From Phycisphaerales bacterium (GTDB taxonomy: Bacteria; Planctomycetota; Phycisphaerae; WQYP01), in contig DAHVEJ010000021.1 of assembly GCA_027313145.1 (NCBI GenBank), positions 1 through 33,360 on the forward strand: a DNA stretch of 33,360 bases. Direction: 5' to 3'. The notes beneath the pieces are model-generated. The model saw only the letters and a program-made list of their open reading frames with translations. It ran no database searches and had not been told where the DNA came from. Positions 1-7,544 of this stretch are shown here, one piece after another. Both the position numbers and the translations under genes were made by a program. How positions within the stretch are numbered: position 1 is the first letter of the stretch; the number at the start of each line of letters is the position of its first letter.

Positions 1-27
1 ATTGTCGCTTGATTTGGAGTCGCGGAA

Positions 28-186
28 ATGGCGCGTGAATGGGCATGGTTGCAGTGTAGTGAGACCAAAGATCTCAACTACCGTATCAGCATCAACCCTA
101 AGGAGATGGATGTGAAGAAGACATTCTTCAAATTCTCTCCGCGGTTGCGTAAGCATACGGATCATAAGATCAAGAAAGGTAAATAA
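28..186 (+). CDS. rpmG: 50S ribosomal protein L33
   Basis: My translation: MAREWAWLQCSETKDLNYRISINPKEMDVKKTFFKFSPRLRKHTDHKIKKGK*; size and composition typical of L33; lies before tRNA-Trp/secE/nusG as in many bacteria. Confidence 0.9.
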   Translation: MAREWAWLQCSETKDLNYRISINPKEMDVKKTFFKFSPRLRKHTDHKIKKGK

Positions 187-223
187 TTGTTCGGAGCCGA
201 CCCGAGCGGTTTTCAAGGCATTT

Positions 224-296
224 ACGGCAGTAGCTCAATTGGCAGAGCACCGGTCTCCAAAACCGGGGGTTGCAGGTTCAACTCCTGCCTGCCGTG
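224..296 (+). tRNA. tRNA-Trp (anticodon CCA)
   Basis: Acceptor ACGGCAG/CTGCCGT, T-arm GCAGG-TTCAACT-CCTGC, anticodon loop CTCCAAA; CCA tail not encoded. Confidence 0.95.
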
Positions 297-446
297 TTGT
301 TGGTGACGTTGCCGGTCTTTCGGCAACCGCAATGGATTGGTTTGCCAATAATTTTGCCAATAGTCCCGGCACGGCTTGGCAGAGCGGAAACGACGGCCAA
401 AAAGGCGTGCGAAGCCCGGCCGCGGCAGTGAAGTCTGGAGTAGGTT

Positions 447-836
447 TTGTCGTTCTTTAATATCTATAAAAAAGGGCAGGGAAAGTGGGTACGCCTGGGC
501 ACGGTTATTGGCCTGGGGCTGCTGATTGCTTTGGGGATTTTGTGGATTAAGAACACATTTATGCCCCTGGCTCCGGCATATTCCAAGATGATTATGGTGG
601 TGCTGGTTGGTTCGTTGGGCGCGCTTTTCTGCTTTTACGTGGTGAACCGACCCAACCTTGCGGATTTTATGATCCTGACGGAAAGTGAAATGCGTAAAGT
701 GGTGTGGCCCACGCGGGCGGCTGTGATCAGAGCCACGCGGCTGGTGGTGCTGTCCACCCTGGGGTTGGCACTGATGTTGTTTCTGGTGGATACGTTTTTC
801 GTGTGGTTGTTCCGCGCGATTCATGTAATCCGATAA
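447..836 (+). CDS. secE: Preprotein translocase subunit SecE (TTG start)
   Basis: C-terminal 'ESEMRKVVWPTRAAVIRATRLVVLSTLGLALMLFLVDTFFVWLFRAI' is a typical SecE signature; directly upstream of nusG. Confidence 0.92.
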   Translation: MSFFNIYKKGQGKWVRLGTVIGLGLLIALGILWIKNTFMPLAPAYSKMIMVVLVGSLGALFCFYVVNRPNLADFMILTESEMRKVVWPTRAAVIRATRLVVLSTLGLALMLFLVDTFFVWLFRAIHVIR

Positions 837-902
837 TGCGGAATAATCCGGATTATTCATTGAAGTGTCGGCGGTTTAATTCCGCCGGCAAGTTTTGGCG
901 AA

Positions 903-1496
903 ATGAGCACTGAACAAATAACGGAGCGTCAAGTGACCGAATCTTCTATGAAACACTGGTGTGTACTGAAGGTCGCTTCCAACAAGGAAGACCAGGTTCG
1001 CGACACGCTGGAGCGCAAAATAAAGGCGGAAAATCTTACCGATATTATTGGCCGGCTGTTAGTGCCGCGGGAACGTGTCAAAAAAGTCAAAGCCGGTCAG
1101 CAAAAAGTTGCGGAGAATAAAACGTACCCGGGGTACGTGTTTGTCGAAATGGAATTAAATTCCGATGGCACCATCCCGGAGCGGGCCTGGTACGTGTTTA
1201 AGGAAACGGCGGGGGCCGGCGATTTTATCGGTCAGAAAAACAAGCCGGATCGCATGGGGGCGAAAGAAGTCGAAAAGCTCATTGCCGATTCGGAGAAGCC
1301 GGAGGCCGGTCCGGCGGTGAAGGTTGAATTCCTCAAGGGTGATGCGGTGAAGGTCCGGGAAGGGCCGTTTGAGAATTTTGAAGGCGCGGTGGATGAAATT
1401 TTCCCGGACAAAGGCATGGTACGCGTCATTGTAACGATTTTCGGCCGTGCTACGCCGCTGGAGCTGGAATACTGGCAATTGGAAAAAGTCCAATAG
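903..1496 (+). CDS. nusG: Transcription termination/antitermination protein NusG
   Basis: 'KHWCVLKVASNKEDQVRDTLERKI...VPRERVKKVKAGQQKVAENKTYPGYVFVEMEL' plus C-terminal KOW region 'GDAVKVREGPFENFEGAVDEIFPDKGMVRVIVTIFGRATPLELEYWQLEKV'. Confidence 0.97.
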   Translation: MSTEQITERQVTESSMKHWCVLKVASNKEDQVRDTLERKIKAENLTDIIGRLLVPRERVKKVKAGQQKVAENKTYPGYVFVEMELNSDGTIPERAWYVFKETAGAGDFIGQKNKPDRMGAKEVEKLIADSEKPEAGPAVKVEFLKGDAVKVREGPFENFEGAVDEIFPDKGMVRVIVTIFGRATPLELEYWQLEKVQ

Positions 1497-1637
1497 ATTC
1501 AGTAAAATGATGAATTCTCCGCGGCAATGCCCGGCAACATTTCAAGGCTATAATTGGAATGTTGCAAGACCCGCCCGGAATGGAAAATGTTGTTCAGTCG
1601 TTTTCGCACCGGGAGAAAGAAAAAGATACGTGCCGCG

Positions 1638-1958
1638 ATGAATTTACTTACGGATGTCAACATTACCGCCTCTGCCCCTCGTCGCCTGGTGCCGAAAACG
1701 GCGCTGGGAAAGTGGTTGTGGGTGATCGGGTGCATTCTGGTGCTGGTGCCCCTGGTGATGGTAGGGCTGCTCTTGACGGTGGCGGCCATTGGCGCGGTGC
1801 TGGTGCTGGGCCTGATATCCGTGTTCATTATTGCGATACGAAAAATTGGGCGGCGGCCTGATAACGAAGCCAACCGGCCGTCGCTTTCGCAACGATGGAT
1901 GGCCAGTGATGGCCGCAGAAATGTAAGAGTGGTTCCAAGGTCCAATACAGAGAGTTGA
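1638..1958 (+). CDS. Small hydrophobic/membrane protein of unknown function (start uncertain; ORF opens at 1554)
   Basis: ORF between nusG and rplK with a long hydrophobic segment 'KWLWVIGCILVLVPLVMVGLLLTVAAIGAVLVLGLISVFIIAI'. Confidence 0.5.
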   Translation: MNLLTDVNITASAPRRLVPKTALGKWLWVIGCILVLVPLVMVGLLLTVAAIGAVLVLGLISVFIIAIRKIGRRPDNEANRPSLSQRWMASDGRRNVRVVPRSNTES

Positions 1959-2038
1959 TCATGCGTCGGATGTGACCGATGCTAGTTTTTCGGTGAATCA
2001 GGTTTTTTTAGACGTACAGGATTTTTGAGGTTTAAGTT

Positions 2039-2470
2039 ATGGCCAAGGTTAAGGAAATAGCCAAAAAGTTTAAGATGCAGGCCCCCGGCGGAACCGCCAC
2101 GCCCGCCCCACCGATTGGGCCGGTATTGGGTGCCAATGGCGTAAACCCTGGCCAGTTCATCCAACGCTTCAATGCCGCGACCGCTGCACTGAAAGGCAAG
2201 GTCGTCGGCGTGGAAGTTACCGTGTACACGGACCGTTCGTTTGATTTTGTCATCAAAACGCCGCCGGCATCGGTGATGATCAAAGACATTCTGGGGCTTG
2301 AAAAAGGCAGCGGTGAGCCGAACAAAAATAAGATCGGCAAGCTCACCAAAGCTCAACTGCGCAAACTGGCCCAGGAGAAATTGCCTGACTTGAACGCCGT
2401 GAATGTGGAATCCGCGGAAAAAATTCTGGCGGGTTCCGCCCGTTCGATGGGTGTTGAAATCACGGAATAA
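2039..2470 (+). CDS. rplK: 50S ribosomal protein L11
   Basis: 'MAKVKEIAKKFKMQAPGGTATPAPPIGPVLGANGVNPGQFIQRFNAAT...' canonical L11. Confidence 0.98.
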   Translation: MAKVKEIAKKFKMQAPGGTATPAPPIGPVLGANGVNPGQFIQRFNAATAALKGKVVGVEVTVYTDRSFDFVIKTPPASVMIKDILGLEKGSGEPNKNKIGKLTKAQLRKLAQEKLPDLNAVNVESAEKILAGSARSMGVEITE

Positions 2471-2471
2471 A

Positions 2472-3293
2472 ATGAAGCTAGCTTTTTCCACCAATGCCTT
2501 CAAAAAAACATCTCTGGAAGAAGCCGTTGATTCCATCGCCGCCGCCGGGTATGGCGGCGTGGAAATCATGGCGGATGTTCCGCATGCCTATCCGCCGCAC
2601 ATGCCGGACGGACGGATTGCGGATTTGCGGCGACAACTCGATTCGCTGAAGCTGCGCGTGTCCAATGTGAATGCGTTTACGTTTTTTGCCATCGGCGACA
2701 CGCTGCATCCTTCATGGATTGAAAATGACCCCGCCCTGCGGGAACAGCGCATCCGTCATACGGAAAACTGTATTCGCATGGCTGCGGCCCTGGGGGCGAA
2801 AACCATTTCACTGGAACCGGGTGGGCCGGTGGAAGCTCGACCCCGTGAAGAGGCGTTGTCGCTGTATCAGGCCGGACTCATGCGGGTTCTTCCGCTGGCG
2901 CAGCAGTTCAATATGATGCTGCTGGTGGAGCCTGAGCCGCGGCTTTTGATTGAAACAACAGACCAATGCGTGGAATTTTTGCGGCGGGTAAATCACCCGA
3001 ATTTGCGGATGAACTGCGATCTGGGGCATCTGTTTTGTGTGGGGGAAGATCCGGCGGAATCATTTGTGAAATGTCATTCGTGGGTATCGCATGTGCATGT
3101 AGAGGATATTGCGTCCAGTCGCGTGCATCACCATCTGATTCCCGGGCGCGGGGCCATGGATTGGGCGGCCATTTTCGCGGCCTTTCAGCAGGTGGATTAT
3201 AAGGGTTGGGCGACCGTGGAGCTTTATCCTTATGAAACCACGGCACGCGAAGCGGCGGATGAGGCGTTCGCATTTCTTCAGCGGTTTTTGTAA
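2472..3293 (+). CDS. Sugar phosphate isomerase/epimerase (xylose isomerase-like TIM barrel)
   Basis: 'MKLAFSTNAFKKTSLEEAVDSIAAAGYGGVEIMADVPHA...NCDLGHLFCVGEDP...HVHVEDI...LIPGRGAMDWAAIFAAFQQVDYKGWATVELYPYE'; ORF track start 2403 moved to ATG 2472 just after the rplK stop. Confidence 0.88.
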   Translation: MKLAFSTNAFKKTSLEEAVDSIAAAGYGGVEIMADVPHAYPPHMPDGRIADLRRQLDSLKLRVSNVNAFTFFAIGDTLHPSWIENDPALREQRIRHTENCIRMAAALGAKTISLEPGGPVEARPREEALSLYQAGLMRVLPLAQQFNMMLLVEPEPRLLIETTDQCVEFLRRVNHPNLRMNCDLGHLFCVGEDPAESFVKCHSWVSHVHVEDIASSRVHHHLIPGRGAMDWAAIFAAFQQVDYKGWATVELYPYETTAREAADEAFAFLQRFL

Positions 3294-3338
3294 GCTTTCC
3301 GTCGTGGCGGGGGCGGGCGTTCAACATCGGAAATAAAT

Positions 3339-4619
3339 ATGGACAATTTTCAATATATCAATGATCAACTGCATTGCCAGCGCGTGGCGGTGCGGGATAT
3401 TGTGGAAAAAACCGGCACGCCGACCTACATCTACAGCCAAGCCACGCTGCTGTCCCATTTTGACCGCATCGCATCCGCGTTTGCGCCGCTGAAGGCGCTT
3501 ATTTGTTATTCCATTAAATCCTGCGGGAATCTGGCCATTCTTCAGGCTTTGCGCCTACGCGGCAGCGGCTTTGATGTGGTGTCGGGCGGAGAGCTTTTTC
3601 GGGCGCTACAAGCCGGTGCGGACCCCGGCATGATTGTATTCGCGGGCGTCGGCAAAACAGATCAGGAAATCAACGAAGCGCTGGATGCCCGCATCGGCTG
3701 GTTCAATATTGAAAGCGAAGAGGAATTCTGGAATTTGGATCGTCTGGCCGGTGCCAAAAAACTCGTCGTGCACGGGGCGTTGCGGGTTAACCCCGATGTC
3801 AGCAGTGCCGGCACGCACCAGAAAACGCTTACGGGAAAAAAAGAGACGAAATTTGGCGTGGATATCGACCGGGCCGAAGTCTTTTATATTCAGGCGGCGG
3901 CGGCCAAAAATGCTCGGTTAAGCGCCCTGCATTTGCATATTGGTTCACCGATTAAATCCACGCAGCCGTATGTGGATGCCATTACCAAGGCGTTGAATCT
4001 GATCGACCGTTTGGCGGCGCGCAATATTATGATTGATACCCTGGATATCGGCGGGGGTTTTGCCGCTTTTTATGAAGGCAATGAAGCTCCGTCGGCCGCT
4101 GATTATGCCGCGGCGATTATCCCCCTGCTGAAGGATCGCAAACTGCGGATTATTCTGGAGCCGGGGCGGTCCATTTCCTGCAATGCCGGCATTCTGGTAA
4201 CGCGTGTGCAATACACTAAGCAGGGGGGGGCTAAGAAATTTATTATTGTAGATGCGGCCATGAATGATCTGATTCGTCCCACGCTGTATGAAAGCTATCA
4301 CTTCATCTGGCCGGTGGATGTCAGCGGATCGTGCCCGCCGGAAAATCGGTATAGTACGCTGCGAACGGCCAATGATGAAAAAGTGGATGTGGTCGGCCCG
4401 GTATGTGAGAGCGGAGATTATCTGGCAAAGGACCGGTATTTGCCGCGAGCCAAACGCGGAGATTTACTGGCCGTATTTTCAGCCGGTGCCTATGGGTTTG
4501 CCATGAGCAGCCAATACAATGCCCGTCCGCGGGCCGCGGAAGTGCTCGTGGATGGCAACGCCTGGCGGATTATCCGTCGGCGTGAAACGTACCAAGATTT
4601 AATTGCCGCGGAAATATAA
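3339..4619 (+). CDS. lysA: Diaminopimelate decarboxylase (PLP-dependent fold type III)
   Basis: 'TPTYIYSQATLLSHF...ICYSIKSCGNLAILQALRLRGSGFDVVSGGELFRAL', 'LDIGGGFAAFYEG', 'IILEPGRSISCNAGILVTRV', 'VVGPVCESGDYLAKDR'. Confidence 0.93.
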   Translation: MDNFQYINDQLHCQRVAVRDIVEKTGTPTYIYSQATLLSHFDRIASAFAPLKALICYSIKSCGNLAILQALRLRGSGFDVVSGGELFRALQAGADPGMIVFAGVGKTDQEINEALDARIGWFNIESEEEFWNLDRLAGAKKLVVHGALRVNPDVSSAGTHQKTLTGKKETKFGVDIDRAEVFYIQAAAAKNARLSALHLHIGSPIKSTQPYVDAITKALNLIDRLAARNIMIDTLDIGGGFAAFYEGNEAPSAADYAAAIIPLLKDRKLRIILEPGRSISCNAGILVTRVQYTKQGGAKKFIIVDAAMNDLIRPTLYESYHFIWPVDVSGSCPPENRYSTLRTANDEKVDVVGPVCESGDYLAKDRYLPRAKRGDLLAVFSAGAYGFAMSSQYNARPRAAEVLVDGNAWRIIRRRETYQDLIAAEI

Positions 4620-4624
4620 GCTTG

Positions 4625-5032
4625 ATGCTGCGCAAGAGTCAATATGTCGCTTCGGTTCCCATGCTCACGCGGCAATGGATTGTGGAAGGTTATATCTGGC
4701 AATGTGGCGGCCCGTGCGATCAACTGCCGGAAGACGCGAAATTTGTTGCCGTTCTTCCGGACCACAGCACACTTGTTGCCACAGCATCCCCAGCCGTTCC
4801 GCTCTCAGCGGCCGGTGTATTTGCACCATGGAAAGTAGTAATTTACAGTGATGCGGCGGAACAAACGCCTCTGGCGGTGTTGGATACGCTGGGCCATTAC
4901 GCCCAGATCGAATCATTCAGCGTTCCGCTCACAGATGATGAACCCGAAGACCCCGATACGATAGCGGCACCATCATTTTGCCGATTTCTCTGCGGAGAAA
5001 CCACCGGCGAACTGCACATCTGCCCGGATTAA
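4625..5032 (+). CDS. Hypothetical protein, ~135 aa, immediately downstream of lysA
   Basis: ORF 'MLRKSQYVASVPMLTRQWIVEGYIWQCGGPCDQLPEDAKFVAVLPDHSTLVATASPAVPL...'; opens 3-5 nt after the lysA stop, so likely co-transcribed. Confidence 0.6.
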   Translation: MLRKSQYVASVPMLTRQWIVEGYIWQCGGPCDQLPEDAKFVAVLPDHSTLVATASPAVPLSAAGVFAPWKVVIYSDAAEQTPLAVLDTLGHYAQIESFSVPLTDDEPEDPDTIAAPSFCRFLCGETTGELHICPD

Positions 5033-5143
5033 ATCAAGGGTATGGCTTCAACGACCCCAGCGCGTATCGCAACGCCGCCAACTCTCCCGGCGCTGGCGTA
5101 TTGGCCCCCATGAGAAAAATGGCAAATAACGGGATGCCGGGCT

Positions 5144-5182
5144 AAAAAAAAGGCCGACGATTCAGGGGGAATCGTCGGCCTT
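5144..5182 (-). terminator. Rho-independent terminator of the rplA-rplJ-rplL operon
   Basis: Inverted repeat AAGGCCGACGATTC-AGGGG-GAATCGTCGGCCTT, followed on the minus strand by an uninterrupted T run. Confidence 0.92.
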
Positions 5183-5238
5183 CGATTGTTTGAGCGGATC
5201 TGCTTTTGAAAGCAAACCAGGCTACTGACTTGTCAAAC

Positions 5239-5634
5239 TTATTTGAGTTCGACAGTTGCGCCTTCCGCTTCAAGCTCTTTCTTGAGCTTCTCGGCTTCAG
5301 CCTTATCAACACCGGCCTTGACCACCTTGGGGGCGGCTGTGACCAGATCCTTGGCTTCTTTGAGGCCCAAGTTGGTAGCAGCGCGGACGATTTTGATAAT
5401 CTGGATGGTTTTCTCACCGGGGGCTTTGAGCACCACATCAAAGGTGCTCTGCTCTTCCGCGGGAGCCGCCGCACCACCACCCCCTGCTGGGGCGGCCATC
5501 ATTACGCCACCGCCGGCAGCGGCTTCGATGCCGTGCTTTTCCTTGAGATAATCGCTGAGCTGTTTAGCCTGCAGCAGCGAGAGGGCAACAATCTTATCGC
5601 CCAGTTCCATGATGTCAGCAGCAAATTCTGCCAT
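5239..5634 (-). CDS. rplL: 50S ribosomal protein L7/L12
   Basis: '[40 protein letters not shown]...[72 protein letters not shown]'; internal Met chosen as start. Confidence 0.97.
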   Translation of the reverse strand: MAEFAADIMELGDKIVALSLLQAKQLSDYLKEKHGIEAAAGGGVMMAAPAGGGGAAAPAEEQSTFDVVLKAPGEKTIQIIKIVRAATNLGLKEAKDLVTAAPKVVKAGVDKAEAEKLKKELEAEGATVELK

Positions 5635-5766
5635 AGTAAAACTCCACAACTTCGCTTGTCTCCACCAGCCAGGGCGACGCGCCCCGTTTTAACTGCTCCA
5701 GGCAGGCTGAATGAATGACAAAAGACATAAAAAACAAATTAAATCGAGCTTATTGCACCGGTTCGC

Positions 5767-6303
5767 TTACGCGGCGACCGGGGCTTCTTTTTCCTTCTTT
5801 TCAATAACCGCTTTTACCAGACCCGCCACATTGCGGCCCGGCCCAACAATCTGACCGGCCAGTTTGCGGCCCGGAGAAATGGCCAGTGTCGAAATCTGGG
5901 AAAGCAATTCTTTGCGCCCGGGCAGTTTGGCCAAGGCTTCAGTGGCTGGTTTATCCAGCAAGTGGCCCTCAACGACCGATCCTTTGATTTTTAGCTTGGC
6001 GATTTCCTTGCCTTGTTCGAGCAATTCCTTTACGGAATCAACCACGGATTCGCCGCCATAAACCAAGGCGTTGGTGCCCAAAAGAAGATCGCCACCGGCC
6101 TTCAGGCCGACCTTTTCCATGGCCCGACGCCCCTGGGCGTTGGCAATGACGGTCATCCGCACATTTTTCTTCTTCAGGCCGTTGCGCAGTTTGTTGGTGT
6201 CGTTGGCGCTGATGCCGGAATAGTCCACAATCACCACGTTGTCGGCACCGGTCAGGCGCTTCTCAAGTTCCGCGGCAATCAGGTTTTTAATACGCTTACT
6301 CAT
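5767..6303 (-). CDS. rplJ: 50S ribosomal protein L10
   Basis: 'MSKRIKNLIAAELEKRLTGADNVVIVDYSGISANDTNKLRNGLKKKNVRMTVIANAQGRRAMEKVG' typical L10. Confidence 0.96.
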   Translation of the reverse strand: MSKRIKNLIAAELEKRLTGADNVVIVDYSGISANDTNKLRNGLKKKNVRMTVIANAQGRRAMEKVGLKAGGDLLLGTNALVYGGESVVDSVKELLEQGKEIAKLKIKGSVVEGHLLDKPATEALAKLPGRKELLSQISTLAISPGRKLAGQIVGPGRNVAGLVKAVIEKKEKEAPVAA

Positions 6304-6336
6304 AATGTAAACCTCTTAAGTGTTGTTTAGAAAATC

Positions 6337-7056
6337 TCAGGCGGTCTCAATGACATCCAGATGACTGGTGTCAATTTGCACGCCCGGGCTCATGGTGCTG
6401 TGGATCGTTACCTTTTTCACGTACTGGCCTTTGGACGTGGGGGGCTTTAACCGGCGAATGGTATTGATAAACGCGTGAATATTGGCTGCCAGATCGCCCT
6501 CGGCAAAACTCAATTTGCCGACAACGGCGTGAATATTACCGCCTTTATCATTGCGGAATTCCACCTTGCCGGCGGCGTATTCCTTAACGGCACTGGTAAC
6601 ATCGGTTGCGACGGTGCCGGCTTTGGGACTGGGCATTTTGCCCTGGGGGCCAAGGACCTTACCCAACCGAGTAATTTTCGGCATCATTTCTGGTGTCGCC
6701 ACGGCAACGTCAAAGTCCAGCCAGCCATCATTGACCTTTTTAATCAGGTCATCAGCCCCGGCTTCCACCGCTCCTGCGGCCTTGGCGGTTTCAATATCGT
6801 TGCCCTGAACGAATGCGATTACGCGGCGTGTCTTGCCAATACCTTTGGGCAAGCTTACCGAACCACGGACGTTTTGGTCGGCCTGGGTGGCATCAATGCC
6901 CAGATGAAGGACAATATTTACGCTTTCGTCAAATTTTGCCGCCTTGAACTTTTTGAGCACAGGAATGGCCTGCTCAACAGTCACCGGGGCTTTTGGCAAA
7001 TGTTCCACTGATTGACGATAGCGTTTTCCGCGCTGGTTTAGTGCTTTAATCGCCAT
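6337..7056 (-). CDS. rplA: 50S ribosomal protein L1
   Basis: '...LPKAPVTVEQAIPVLKKFKAAKFDESVNIVLHLGIDATQADQNVRGSVSLPKGIGKTRRVIAFVQG...LGPQGKMPSPKAGTVATDV' canonical L1. Confidence 0.97.
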   Translation of the reverse strand: MAIKALNQRGKRYRQSVEHLPKAPVTVEQAIPVLKKFKAAKFDESVNIVLHLGIDATQADQNVRGSVSLPKGIGKTRRVIAFVQGNDIETAKAAGAVEAGADDLIKKVNDGWLDFDVAVATPEMMPKITRLGKVLGPQGKMPSPKAGTVATDVTSAVKEYAAGKVEFRNDKGGNIHAVVGKLSFAEGDLAANIHAFINTIRRLKPPTSKGQYVKKVTIHSTMSPGVQIDTSHLDVIETA

Positions 7057-7331
7057 AACGGCATAGACTCCTCAAGATAAGCAGCAGCGGCACAAAGTGA
7101 TCATGCCATTGCGCTTAGGCCATGAAAAATTCAGCTCGGAAATAATTACTTTAACTGACAGAGAGGACAAGGATGGCCAATTAATTCTATTGGCTATTTT
7201 CCGGCACGTTTGCCGGAAAAACAGAAAATCAGGAATTTTCGCGGCCTGATTCTTTTTTTTGTCCGCTCCGGAGTTTATTCCGAGCTTCCACTATTCCGGC
7301 CCGTGGTCCGGCCTCCCGTAGGGGAGCAAAC

Positions 7332-7360
7332 AAGATACCTAGACCAGAAAAAAATGTCAA
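7332..7360 (-). promoter_or_regulatory. Predicted sigma70-type promoter for rplA-rplJ-rplL
   Basis: Minus strand TTGACA (7360-7355), 17 nt spacer, TATCTT (7337-7332). Confidence 0.65.
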
Positions 7361-7375
7361 GTAGACCTATTACGC

Positions 7376-7404
7376 TTGCGTTAAGGCTTAAGGGTGTATA
7401 GAAT
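7376..7404 (+). promoter_or_regulatory. Predicted sigma70-type promoter for rpoB
   Basis: TTGCGT (7376-7381), 17 nt spacer, TAGAAT (7399-7404); divergent from the rplA promoter. Confidence 0.5.
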
Positions 7405-7544
7405 ACAGGACTATGAATAGCCGGGCTACCATTGTTGTTTGTGTTTGTTCTTCTTTCCCCCCCTTCATAGTAGATTCATACTTTTTGGTTGCAGTGGACT
7501 GAAAGAAACTGTTCTTCGGTTCCTTGAATGTCGGAGGTTAAACC

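Noticed and set aside
222-860. Minus-strand 212 aa ORF
   Set aside because: Antisense to tRNA-Trp and secE; low-complexity His/Gln-rich translation, no family resemblance
7210-7401. 63 aa + ORF upstream of rpoB
   Set aside because: Lies over the predicted divergent promoters and hairpins; no protein-like features
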